From Evernia prunastri (Eukaryota > Ascomycota > Lecanoromycetes > Lecanorales > Parmeliaceae), in NCBI GenBank assembly GCA_003184365.1, contig NKYR01000100.1, positions 1 to 64,000 of the forward strand: a DNA stretch of 64,000 bases, in the 5' to 3' direction. The translations under genes and the position numbers were made by a program. The notes beneath the pieces were generated by a model, which searched no databases, was not told the origin of the DNA, and saw only the letters and a program-made list of their open reading frames with translations. Of this stretch, positions 21,123 to 32,360 are shown piece after piece. Numbering within the stretch: position 1 is the stretch's first letter; every line of letters begins with the position of its first letter.

Positions 21123-21742
21123 GATGCCGTGAATTGTCATTGACTGAAGGTTAACCACTGGTGCACAAACGACATCATTGCAATTTTGGGGATAGGTTGG
21201 TTTGGTCGTCCGCTGGGAGATGTATGAGCAACGGACTCTATTATGAACAAGACGATGATCCAGTGGAAAGGGAAATAGGGCGGAACGGTTGGAAAAGGTC
21301 TGCATTGGGAGGATCTTTAGCATCTCAAGTCTCAAGAGTTAGGCGTCGGATGTCTTGGATGACAGTGGGTGCACTACTCGTTATTTCATCGAGCGGTCGT
21401 ACGTGCCAGGATGCATTTTCTTGCATGATATATTTTCGATTCTACCTTTTTCCAGTCAACTGATTGGCGGAGGGATGTTCATTCCTCTACCTAGCCTAAG
21501 ATACCATAGCGAAGCGCAACTATTTTTCATGCCGCGATGTTTGTCAGACTCAATCATTTCAAACGACCTAGGCCCGTCATCAAAGGCATCTATAAAGATC
21601 GAATACCAAAAAGGTTATCAAGTCGCTGCAGAAATGCCTCGGCAAACAATAGGAAGGATTCCTCACGATTTATGAGCTATGCGTCAGAGAAACATGAGTC
21701 CAACGGGACACCAAAGACCCGCCAATGACAGGGCGAGGACCT
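21123..21742. other. Intergenic between convergent genes
   Basis: 620 bp between the RFX gene and the unknown gene on the other strand. No supportable gene. Confidence 0.5.
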
Positions 21743-23720
21743 CTAGTTCATCTGTGCAGCAGGAAAAAACCTCGGTCCCGCAAAACCATACGCCACAATG
21801 CTCTGGATGTCAATATTCTGTTCCTTGGATGGACTCCATAGCTTCAGGAGGATGAATTTGCCGGACCTGAGTGAATGGCATTAGCTGAAAGGCAGCCACA
21901 GCATATTCGATGCTGGACGCGAGTGATACAGGAGTCGAGAGACGCATGGGTACTCACACAGGTGGATCAAATTTGACACTAACCACACTATTGAAAAACT
22001 CGGAGTCAATAATCTTCCTTAGAGACAGAGCTTGTACAAAGACGCTTCTGAAAATGAAGAAATGATGGGTATAGTCACTTTGCAACAACGTACCTGCGAG
22101 TCCTCTCAATGAAGAACCTTGCATGTGGAGCCAAAAGTTCCTTGTTCTCCCTACCTTCTCCGCTGACGTGTGTGGCATCAACAACTTCAATCTTGCTAGG
22201 TTCTGCCCTGCGGCTGCCTCTCCGATAGTAGGTATGACTCGAGGGAAACCCCAATGCCCTTGCACGTCGGATATTACGCTCTAAGCCGTCTTCTGTATCT
22301 TCGTCAGACGAGAGCTCATAAGGCGGAAGGAGGCGGTCACGGCGGAGGCGATCCGCGAGCGTAGCGGCGCTTGATGGTTCTTCTTCGTCGGAAGATGGGT
22401 CATTACATGAGGTTGTTACTGTGAAGTCAGAAGGCTCGGGAGGAACGAGAGTTTGCGGAGGTGGAGTAGAATCATCGCCAAGGTCAATAAGTGGAAAGGG
22501 ATCGTCGGCGATCCCAGTACCCCTGGTATTGTCATGTTGGTAGCTACGAGTAGCTGAATTCGAGATTGGAGGAGGAACTGAGCGTTGGGCACTCGAGTCT
22601 CTTCGGCGGGAAAGAGGCCGACCCTCATTTGCTTCGTCTGAATATGAAGGCTCCAGATCATCGCTTTCCCGGAGCGGAGAAGAGCCCCGTAGTTGATACC
22701 GAGCCGTGCGAGGAAGGAGATCAGAAGCTGACATAGAAACGAAGACCATGCCTTCTTGTATACTACCGCAGCAGATTAGCTTAAGATAAGAACCAGAGAC
22801 TGATGGAGACTTGCGGTGCTGTAAATCCTCTTTCGGGGGCTTTGATAACAAGCTTCTTCAAACAAAACGCAGTCTCCCCCATATGACGCAGAATCAGGTT
22901 GCATTTGTTGTTGTTGGTGCAATAGACGCTCTTGTCGTTACGGAGTACGTTCTCAGGCCAATACTCTCTGCCATGTCTGGCTGCTTCCGAGTGTAGCCCA
23001 CCGTCGCAACTGAAGATTTCCATCTTCAGTTGTCCGGGTACAACTTGTCCACGATAGTTAAAACCTTTCAGATGACCAGCGGATAAAGAATCGGCGTCTA
23101 ATTTTCGGCGCTTGGCCCGTCTTCTGTTCAATTCTGCCTCGCCTGAATATTCTTGGGCACTCATATCTGGAGATCCTATCCTTGGAATTGGTTGGTCGAG
23201 TAATGAGCTAAGATTAGAGCTGGCTTCATTGAGCCGCTCCACCGCTTGTTGTACGGTCCCACCACTTCCCGACGGAATCGTTCGGTCTTGCCCACGTTGA
23301 CGAGCTCGGTGACGAACGTTTTCGAGTCGAGACCTCATAGCAGAAATCGGAGGTTGAGCATCAGATACTGTATTTCCGTGTGCGGTCCTCGGATCAACAG
23401 CAGTCCTACGCCTCAAATCTTCTCGCACCACTCGCAGCCTTTGACGCTCGTCCGAATCGTTGACTTGTTCTCTCAATCGCCGCATTTCTTCGATCCTGTG
23501 TCGGAGAGCAGAGCGATGCGATGCAACTTCTCGAACAGTGCTGGACGCCTCGTCAAAGGAAGGAGCCTGGCCTTGCCTCGTAATTGCAGGTGGGAAGTCG
23601 AAGTTGCCAGACTTGCATTGACCGTCAGCGTAAAGACTCGTTAAGCAAGGATTCCAAGCGGTTAGGAGTAGTGATGAAAGATAGGCTCACCATTATGGAC
23701 AAAGCAAATGGCCGTGTCAT
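21743..23720 (-). CDS. Conserved fungal protein of unknown function
   Basis: Proposed exons: 23691-23720, 22815-23611, 22094-22762, 21958-22017 and 21743-21866, 559 residues. All phases fit. The 52-bp intron 22763-22814 has a GC donor (GCAAGT...GGTAG). The N-terminal third is Arg/Glu-rich and probably helical (RSALRHRIEEMRRLREQ). A conserved central block reads KGFNYRGQVVPGQLKMEIFS...GREYWPENVLRNDKSVYCT, with NLILRHMGETAFCLKKLVIKAP. A C-terminal block FFIERTRR...VSVKFDPPVSGKFILLKLW and NIDIQSIVAYGFAGPRFFPA resembles a galactose-binding-type beta sandwich in rhythm, but that is inference. I recognise these blocks as conserved in filamentous fungi without a named function. A first-exon alternative cannot be excluded. 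Confidence 0.8.
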
Positions 23721-24183
23721 TAGACGGTAAGCTGAAAAGTAGCTAATTGCATGAAGCTGGTTAGGGACGATTTTTATGTGAGTTTCATGAGAGTACTTCG
23801 ACCACAGAGAGAGCCGCGCGGGGAGGGGGTTAGTGTGTGTTTGTATATATTTGTGTGTATGTTTGGGTGTATGTGTGTGTGTAGATAGTCAGGCTGTAAA
23901 CACCATGAGTATCGTTTCACGGTCCAGTTGGAGTGTAGTCGACTGTTTGGCTAATGGTAAGACCCTATGAAGGAGAATTGAGTAAAGACATTATGACCGC
24001 GGCTAAACTCATACTCCCGATTTAAGTACTTTACTTTACACTTCACTAAGAATACGTTACGTAAAATATTTCATATATTCCCTCTGCATTACACTTTGCT
24101 TCGACAAGTATTCAGTCCTGTTCGCAACTGCCATTTTCCTCTCTTCCGATATATCGGCTTCTTTGACAGTTCATTAAAACATT
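23721..24183. promoter_or_regulatory. Divergent promoter with GT-rich tract
   Basis: 463 bp between the unknown gene and AOS1. A TG/GT-rich alternating tract runs from about 23832 to 23883. The octamer TTACGTAA, a known fungal bZIP/Yap-type site, is at 24057-24064, 120 bp upstream of the AOS1 start. Confidence 0.6.
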
Positions 24184-25619
24184 ATGAAATCCGTAGATCA
24201 GCTGATGACTGAGCCTCCGGCAACCAATGGAGTCTCATCAACCACCAATGGAGACGCCTCAGCTAATGTCACAGATCAGTCTCAAGTCAAAGATCGGTAT
24301 CAACTGCAATCGGGCACTTCAGACAGAAGTCAGTCAATTAGTGCAGGTGTGTCAACACACGCGCTCCATTGTTTGTAATCCGAGCTCCCAGATTCACTAA
24401 TCTTTCGGTTTCAAGATGAGATTGCATTGTATGACCGACAGATACGCTTGTGGGGTGTCAAAGCTCAAGAGAGGTATGGATAGCTTGGCCGGTGTTTTGC
24501 TGATCCTTGGGCTTACAATTCCTCAGGCTACGAACTGCAAATGTTCTCCTCATCACCGTGCGGGCTCTTGCCAACGAGATTGCCAAGAACCTTGTGCTCG
24601 CTGGCATAGGCTCTTTGACCGTGCAAGACAGCCAGGTCGTTGTAGACGACGATCTCGGAGCGCAGTTCTTCATCTCTGACAATGACATCGGCAAGAATGT
24701 ATCACAACCAAACTTGCAAGCTATAGAAATCTACCTCAAAGCTGACCATTGATAGCGTGCGGAGTCAGCAGCCTCTCAAATCCGGAGGCTTAACCCTAGA
24801 GTATCTCTTCGTGTTGATACTGAAGACATTACTATGAAGCAGCCCGAATACTTTGCTCCCTACAACATGATTATTGCAACCGATTTAGATCTGGCAACTC
24901 TTTCAACCATCAATGCTTCGTGCCGCCTGTGCAACAGACCTTTCTATGCATCAGGAACACATGGCTTCTACGGGTACATCTTTGCAGACCTAGTCTCGCA
25001 TGATTATGTTATTGAGCGCGAAAAGTCTAATCGTCCAACAGCCCTGACAGCTGAGACCCTCACTAGGTCAATTGTGGCGACTAGTACTAAGAAAGAAAAT
25101 GGAAAGGTAATTGAAATGGTCACCAAGCGAGAAATCTATTCGCCGATGGTGCTCGCAAATACCTCCCCATTACCTACCGATCAACTCAGTTCTCGAAGAC
25201 GCAAGCTGCAGGTCTCTCCACTTCTGACGTGTATGAGGGCCTTGTGGGAATTCCACAGTATATCTGGCGCGATGCCCACTCACACCCATGCCGATATTGA
25301 GCTCTTCACCACGCTCGCCACAGAAAAGCACAAAGAACTGCAACTTCCGCCCGAGACTCTACGAAGCGACTTCCTACGAAGCTTCTTGCAGAACATTGGG
25401 GTTGAGCTCGCGCCAGTGACCGCCTTTCTGGGCGGCCAGCTTGCTCAGGATGTCATCAACGTTTTAGGTCAGAGAGAACAGCCAATTCAGAACTTCTTAT
25501 TATTCGATGGCGAAGAGTCTAAAGGGCCCGTGTATGCTTTGCATCCGGTCTTTCCGCCGCTTGATTCCACGTTTGATCCTCCGGTTGCCGCTCCGGTTGC
25601 TGGAACACTCTTTACGTAA
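24184..25619 (+). CDS. AOS1: SUMO-activating enzyme E1 subunit AOS1
   Basis: Exons are 24184-24346, 24416-24473, 24527-24698 and 24756-25619, 418 residues. Introns are 69, 53 and 57 bp. ThiF/E1 signature: DEIALYDRQIRLWGVKAQERLRTANVLLI, then ALANEIAKNLVLAGIGSLTVQD and DLGAQFFI. Later AESAASQIRRLNPRV, YNMIIATD, GFYGYIFADL and the C-terminal AFLGGQLAQDVINVLGQREQPIQNFLLFDG are typical of Aos1. With Uba2 it adenylates SUMO and passes it to Ubc9 in the nucleus. The usual Gly-rich P-loop position here reads LLITVRALANE, where many family members have Gly-Met-Arg-Ala-Leu-Gly. Confidence 0.93.
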
Positions 25620-26215
25620 CGACGCTCGAGTCAGGGCCAGTCCGAGGTCCGCCAAGCTCCGCCATATCACTACCTGGCTATAGCATCTCGAGAAGCGAGC
25701 AGTACTGCAGGAATTGCGACGAAGTTCAATCATTCTGGTAGATCTAGCATCCTTGAATTTCCCGAGAAGTACTTCTTTCTCATCACCAACGGACACCTCA
25801 GTGGAAACAGGGATGTGGAACGCAATGTTAAAGGCGAATGGCCGCGGCATTGATTCTAAAAGCTTACCAACCCTTTCAGGCGTGCTGACCGAGCAGTAAG
25901 CTTCTGTGCTCAAGAATCTTCAGACACCGATGGGGCAGACTAACTCATTCGATAAGCTAGCTAGATGGAAATTTGGACATATTGGCCATTTCGATTTCCA
26001 GGTAGAGGGAAAGCAGTTTATCATCCGGGCCAATCACTAGAAACTTTTAACACATCTCTTACATTTCTGTGAATGATCCTTTGCTGTCACAAGTAGGGGC
26101 GACCATGACTTCGTCAATGGCTTAACAAGACAATCACAGCTATGTAACACGCATAGCGCTCTCCACCCTCACAGTCATCATATCTGTGACAGCTCTCGAT
26201 CCACGTGAAAAGAAC
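25620..26215. other. Intergenic between convergent AOS1 and eEF1B-gamma
   Basis: About 600 bp containing the two 3' UTRs. No further gene was seen. Confidence 0.5.
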
Positions 26216-27796
26216 TTATTTAAATACTTTTCCGTCCGCCCACTCATATTTCTTCCCTTGACCCTCGATCGGCTTATCCCAGCTCCATTGATCATTGACA
26301 AATTCCCTATCTTCGGCTTTGCCGGAATCAAGCTTGGTAAATTCGTAGCTCTCGTAGTCGGGTGCGACGTCAAAGGCAGGCAGAGCCTCCTGGCCACGGA
26401 TGACGAAGGCACCTTGAACAATGGAATCATTTTTGACGCCGTAAACAGAGGCGCAGCCAAAGATGTACTTGCGGGACCCTTCGAGGCGGGTGAAAAATCC
26501 ACCTACAGAAGATGTTTAAGTATTAGCCATCAATTCTTGGATTGAAGAACTGCGTGGAGAAGCAAAATCGTACCAATGAGATTGGCAGTCATGAAGGTCT
26601 GCGTAAGCTCGTCGTTGTATTTATAATCGCATTTCCACAGCGAATAATCTTTTGGGTTGAAGTTCTCCCAGAACCAGGGCAGTGCGACTTCCCGTGTCTC
26701 TTCATTGGAGTACTTCCGCTTCCAGTCGTCGAGAGCTAGTGTGGGCTTTGGCAAAGCTTCTAGGGGGTGCTTGGGCTTGGGCGCTGGTTTGTCTTCTTCT
26801 TCCTCTTCCTCGTCGACTTCCTTAGCCATTGGCTTGGGTTGTGCCTTAGGGGCTTGCTCCTTCTTAGGCTTCTCCTGCTTCTCTGTCTTGGGTGGCTGAT
26901 TTTTGATTGCCTCTTCAATGAAATCAACTTTGCCAGCGATATCGGAGTAGATCGGCTGGTTGCATACTGTCTCGTACCATCGAGTGACGTTAGGGTTTGC
27001 CTCACGCCATTGCTTGTCGAAGAAGAATTGGAAGCCGCGGGAGATGAGACCGGCTGTAAACAGATCGGCTAGAGTGATACGGTCGCCAACGAGGTAGGTG
27101 TGTACAAGGAGGTGTTCATTGAGGACAGACACGGCTTTTAGGGCGTTCTTGCTAGCTTCGTCAACGTTCTTTTTATTGTAAGGGTCGCGGCCAATGAGTG
27201 GGCGGAACCAGCCTCCAATGGCTGGGAGGACCTCATGGTTGGCGAAGGACATCCAGCGAACGATGGAGGCATAGTCTTGCTTAGTCTTCCCGAGAAGGCT
27301 AGTTTTTTCATTCTGAGACGTTACTGCTGCACATTAGCTTGTGTTCGGAGTCACATTTTAAATTTACTGTCATCAAAGGCGAGGTGTAGTCAGAGTGTGA
27401 ATGATTCTCAACAGTAGTCTTCAGACAGGGATAACTGTATTTGATTGTTTTTCTCATCATGTATGATGTGGGACAGTACGGTGAAAGGGCCAAGAATGAC
27501 AGAATTTACCGTATATGGCAATGGCAATACACTCGGTCAACTCGTATCCATCTGCTCCCACAAAGGATGGTACCTTTCCGAGTTTGTTGAGTTTCAAATA
27601 TTCGGTACTGAGAGGCCCCTTGGAAACGTCGGTGTCGACGATCTCGAGGTCAAGCTTGTTTGCCTTGGCAACGGCTTGAATAGCTATCGAACGTGGATTC
27701 CCCTGCAGAGGTCATGTTAACGAGGTGAGCTCCAGAACACGAGTGCTACAGCATCTGAAGGCCTACCTCGCGGGTGTAGAGCTTTCCGAAAGACAT
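26216..27796 (-). CDS. Translation elongation factor 1B gamma subunit
   Basis: Exons are 27767-27796, 27510-27702, 26574-27326 and 26216-26502, 420 residues. Introns are 64, 183 and 71 bp. The first exon codes only MSFGKLYTRE. Residues up to about 215 form a glutathione transferase-like domain (GNPRSIAIQAVAKANKLDLEIV, YLKLNKLGKVPSFVG). An acidic/Lys-rich linker (EVDEEEEEEDK) follows. The C-terminal EF1G domain includes TLALDDWKRKYSNEE, ALPWFWENF, YSLWKCDYKYNDELTQ, SYEFTKLD and WADGKVFK. The subunit anchors the eEF1B exchange complex that recycles eEF1A. Confidence 0.96.
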
Positions 27797-28013
27797 GGTT
27801 ACGGTTGCGAGCTGTAGAGGAAAAATGAAAAGTATGGTGGTCGGTTAAATTGGTGTTTTATAAGTAAAGTGTGGGATGCAAAGCTGATTTTCCCTCGTTT
27901 GGCGCGCTTGTTTCTTTAGCGCCGCCTCTCTTGCTTCAACTTTCGAGAGAATTGAACCAATGAATACTCTAAAGTATATAGTAAAGTAACAATCGCATTC
28001 AACGATTGCGGTC
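27797..28013. promoter_or_regulatory. Compact divergent promoter eEF1B-gamma / MRPS9
   Basis: Only 217 bp separate the start codons of a cytosolic elongation factor subunit and a mitochondrial ribosomal protein, so both must share regulatory DNA. Confidence 0.65.
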
Positions 28014-28973
28014 ATGGCTTCCAAGCTGTCCTGGCCTTCATTATCACGATTGACTATCCAATGCCCGAGATGCCACAGTCAAATTCTGCGAGGCTCGCTC
28101 AAACGATCATTCTCCTCTGCCAATTGCTCCCGAGCCATTGCTGCACCCCCAGTAGACCTCACTCAAAATCCCTCAGTGAATCCTCAAAACGCTCGCGTCA
28201 TCCCGGCATCGCCCTCCTACTTCACTGGTAGACCCGATTCGACAGACAACTACCTCAGTCTTTTGGCCTTATTACGCCGCTACCAAACGCTTCCGACTGT
28301 TTCCCCAGCACAAGCTCCCAGGGTAGCATGGCGGACAGTCACGCAATACCGTCTCTTGGTCGGCGAACAGATACGGGCATCCAAGTATCATAAGATTGTT
28401 GAGGTTCTGCAGCGGCTGAACAGGATCCACCCGGTTGTCATGCCCGCACCTCTGAAACAAGCAATGGAGGTTTACAAAAGAGACATCGATCCTTACGCAA
28501 TCAACAAGAGGCCCAATATCATAGATGCTGACGGGCGTGCCTACGGAGTCGGACGACGAAAATCTAGCTCGGCCAAAGTGTACCTCGTACAGGGTGAGGG
28601 GGAGGTGCTGGTGAACGGCAAAAGCATCAACAGCGCATTTGGGAGGATACACGACAGAGAGAGCGCATTGTGGGCGCTGAAAGCTACTGGTAGAATGGAC
28701 AAGTACAATGTTTGGGCGCTAGTCAGTGGAGGTGGAAGTACGGGCCAAGCGGAGGCGATTACCTTAGGAGCAGCAAAAGCGCTGATGGTTTTCGAGCCTG
28801 CTTTGAAGCCGGCGCTGAGACGAGGTTAGCCTTCCACCAGCCCTTCAGATTTTGAAGAAACTAATGCATTGTCCCTTTTAGCTGGCTGCGTTACTCGGGA
28901 TCCTCGCCGTGTTGAAAGGAAGAAGCCCGGTCACGTCAAGGCGAGGAAAATGCCGGCGTGGGTGAAAAGATAG
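28014..28973 (+). CDS. MRPS9: Mitochondrial small ribosomal subunit protein uS9 (MRPS9)
   Basis: Exons 28014-28824 and 28882-28973, 300 residues, joined over a 57-bp intron. The basic, Ser-rich N-terminus (KRSFSSANCSRAIA) fits a mitochondrial targeting peptide. The C-terminal 130 residues are ribosomal protein S9: GRAYGVGRRKSSSAKVYL, GEVLVNGKS, NVWALVSGGGSTGQAEAITLGAAKAL and, after the intron, TRDPRRVERKKPGHVKARK ending in KR. That basic tail reaches the decoding centre in ribosomes. Confidence 0.95.
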
Positions 28974-29410
28974 CTGCAGACTACCTCTTGACAGGCTTGA
29001 TTTTGATGAACAAAGATCACTACATCCTTGACAAGTAAACGTCTATAATTATAAGTATTCTCTTTTGCGCTGCACTCCACGACTGTTGCCCAAGCGTCAG
29101 GAACAGCATATAGAAAAGAGAAGAAGTTCTTGTAAAATTTGAATCGACGGCTTTCAATTTTTCCATTGTTCCGTTAATGGGGTCACTAGTAGCTAACTAA
29201 GACTTCGAGTGCTTCAGACTTCGACGCATTTGCATCATTATGAGTGTGCTAGTATCATAAAGGAACCTGCATCCTCTTTGGCGAAGATGATGGCATCAAT
29301 TGCAAACAACAAGCCACCCTGTGATCTAGCTATTACGATATGATGTAACAAGCGGGAGAATTGTTCAAGTACTCGAGAAAAGGTCTCAGAAACGATCCAT
29401 ATAGGTGCTG
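28974..29410. other. Intergenic
   Basis: 3' UTR of MRPS9 and unassigned sequence, no gene seen. Confidence 0.5.
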
Positions 29411-29810
29411 CTACAAAGAGAAGCTTTTCTGTCTTATGGTTTCCCGTTGCGCTAGGTATGCCACTGCAACTTGAGCGTCATAGTTCTCCTCATCGTGCGT
29501 AAATCTCCTACGATGTGTATCGAGCTCCCCTGTGGAACCAGAATTACCTACTCCCATGCCACGTTGAATTACCGGAACCCAACCTGGTCGATGGAATTTG
29601 GGAGATTTTTTCGTTTCGCTAGAGCAGAATGATCTTGACCGAGGTTTCGGATCTAAAACGCAGGTCAACATATGTTTCACTTGTGAACAGTTGCCTAACT
29701 TATAGTAGAACTGTTCAGGTATTTGGCAAGATACTGCGATGTAACGGAAGACCATTTTCAGTCTGGTTGGTCGATCGCCACTGATGCACAGGTCGCGTAA
29801 AGCCGCGCAT
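29411..29810 (-). CDS. Putative small two-exon gene, unknown function
   Basis: Exons 29735-29810 and 29411-29652 join in frame over an 82-bp intron (GTATCT...TTTTAG) to give 105 residues starting MRGFTRPVHQW. The peptide is basic in the first half (NPKPRSRSFCSSETKKSPKFHRPGW). It ends in a more regular stretch (HDEENYDAQVAVAYLAQRETIRQKSF). Composition looks coding, but I recognise no family and an upstream exon may be missing. It could also be a spurious frame. Confidence 0.35.
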
Positions 29811-29941
29811 GGCAGACTTCCTGACATGCCGTGACCAATATACTTACTAGGATTGAGACGTGAGCCAGTATCTCCATATTACAGAAGGGGATAAGACGGA
29901 ATAAATGATCAAATAACCTTTACTGCTCTGCCACACAGTTA

Positions 29942-30111
29942 TTATCTTTCTACTTCCTCCACAGCCTCGTGAGGAAGGGCCGCCTGATGGAAGAGCGTTC
30001 TGGGAGAGTCGGCCTCACCATTAATCAAGTGACCAATCTGGAAAGCCGAGGTACAACAAGACGACCTCAGCCCCCTTCTCAGGCCCCTGCCGGATCCAAA
30101 TAGAACGGTTG
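29942..30111 (-). other. Possible terminal exon of an unrecognised gene
   Basis: From an acceptor CTACAG, 55 codons are open to a TAA (29942-29944), reading TVLFGSGRGLRRGLRSSCC then TSAFQIGHLINGEADSPRTLF. A donor GTAAGA lies about 83 bp upstream on the minus strand at about 30190. No upstream exon with an ATG could be established and no family is recognised. Confidence 0.25.
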
Positions 30112-31209
30112 CTGTAGAGTGGAAAAATACTAGTAAGTGCTACGATTCGCGGCACGACAGAAAGAGTTGGGTTGCGGTGTGGTCTTACCCACCGAAATGG
30201 CGGTGCACAGGTCTTGATCATTTGATGCAAATCATGCAATAGTGAAAAGGTAGACTAGAAGTATATCTGATCGGTATCACATTATTTTCAACGATTGTGC
30301 GAAGGAAGAAACGCCAACTTGAACATGGCTACCAAGAGGCATGCCAGGATGAAGTGGTCAGCGCTCTGCCTCAGTAACGATTTCATACATGTGCCTTTAC
30401 TACTGTCTTGGGGCTGTAAGAGCTCTCGGAGTGTTGCTCAATGCGACATACCCTGAGCTTACCTGTGGCTCACCAATGGCTGGGCAAGGGCAGTCTGGCT
30501 TCAAGGCTTTCGCTGAGGATGTGCAAATGTTGGCAGCATGGGCAGGCACAACGGCTGACTGCTAGAGTGCCTGGGTACAACTTGGCCTTTGGTTGAGGAT
30601 GAGGGCTGAAACATGATAAATCACCTATGGCGGCAGAAGACTGTCTCAATTTTGTACATGAAGACCAACCAACAGGTGAGAAGGCATCCGAGACATTCAA
30701 GGTGTTGGAAGAATCCTTCAATAATATTGATATCAACCTTTGTTTCACTTCAATATTTTTTGTTCTCCTCCTGTCTACCTTTACTTAAACTTGTGTTGCC
30801 TTATTGTTCGTAAGACTGCAAGACTATTATGACGACGAATAAATGTTAAACAGTATTTTGAAAAGAGGAAGGGAAATTAAAAGGTGAATCGATCGACCTG
30901 TCAGATTATGTTAGACGTCACAGTGCCGGAGTTTCATGTGTAGAACACTCACGAAACTGGGTACCCTCGCCACTCGGTACCTGCAGTAGTAAAAGTCAAA
31001 CCCCGTATGTTGTCGTAAAGTAAGGTATGTGGGAAGATTCCAACTTCCAGGTTTAAAGGTGGCTGAGGTACGAGTAGAATGGTAAATGATAATAAGTCAG
31101 GGCAAATGCCAAAAGGAAGGTTGAGGCTGAAGTCGCTAAACCTGACTGACTTCAAACTTGGAGCTTCAAAGCTTGAGGCGAAAAGATGGACGGGTGTAGA
31201 GTATAATTC

Positions 31210-31246
<37 letters not shown>
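31210..31246. repeat. (TAA)n microsatellite
   Basis: About twelve uninterrupted AAT/TAA units. Confidence 0.9.
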
Positions 31247-31248
<2 letters not shown>

Positions 31249-31503
31249 GTAAGTGGCCACCGGCCAGTCGTTGGTAAGTTATCCAATAATGAAGCCTTGT
31301 CCGCGCCATCACGATAATATTAATTGCTTATTTCTCATTGATGCAAGAGATGGACCACGAAGAATAACAATAATCAAAACAATAGTAATAGTAGTAACAG
31401 GATTATCTTATATTGATTGATTTATTTAATTACCTACTTACATAACCTCGAGGATTATATTTTTTTTTATTTATTTTGTTTTTTTTTTCTCAATTAATTT
31501 GCC

Positions 31504-31526
31504 CCTCTCTCTCTCTCTCTCTCTCT
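31504..31526. repeat. (CT)n microsatellite
   Basis: About eleven CT units, followed by AAAA. Confidence 0.9.
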
Positions 31527-32234
31527 AAAACTTCCCAAATTGAACTGCTACCCAACGTCGCAAGTCACCATGGGCATGCCCTGACCCCTTCATTTGGTTA
31601 CATATTATTTTCCTCGCCTCAAGCGCGGCAATTGCACCAATTGCAATCGCGTTGCCTTGGCCTTAGTGGCAACATCCTCCTCATGACAGAGACCTTGACT
31701 GGGGCCCTGGGCAAACCATCTTGCAAGTTGCAACTACGCCTTACCATAACTAAGGTCAGCCGCGGCTGCTGTAGAACGGCTAAGAGACAAAATTCCTGCT
31801 TCAGCACGACCACGTGGCGCCGCCATGGCCTGTCAATTGGTGATCATGGCTGTTGGTGGCCAGCCAACAGAACCCTTCTCATCCCCCGCTTTGCGAGTTT
31901 CTAAGGTCGAACACGAGTGTAAGATTCGCAGTGCTTCGTTTCGTCGGGCACAGCCCTTCCTCAAGGAGTCGGCGAAGGGGATCAGGCCGATCCAAGGGGA
32001 GCAGGTGCTGAAAATCCAGTTGGCTCGTCCTGCTCAGCCATCGTTTTATCTAGACAATCACGATGAGCCTAGCCCGAGATGCATTTTTTTGGCCACGAGG
32101 CTGATGCTTGATGCAAGGGAGACGCTTTTTTCATGTGTCTCTTTCTCTATCTATCTCTATCACTTTTCATTTTCTCTTTCTGTTTCTCGTCTTCTTCCTC
32201 TCTCTTTCTCTCTCTCTCTCTCCCCCCCCCTCCC

Positions 32235-32360
32235 NNNNNNNNNNNNNNNNNNNNNNNNNNNNNNNNNNNNNNNNNNNNNNNNNNNNNNNNNNNNNNNNNN
32301 NNNNNNNNNNNNNNNNNNNNNNNNNNNNNNNNNNNNNNNNNNNNNNNNNNNNNNNNNNNN
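32235..32360. other. Assembly gap (126 N)
   Basis: A run of N between a CT/poly-C stretch on the left and poly-C on the right, so the gap probably arises from low-complexity sequence. Open frames crossing it are meaningless. Confidence 0.95.
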
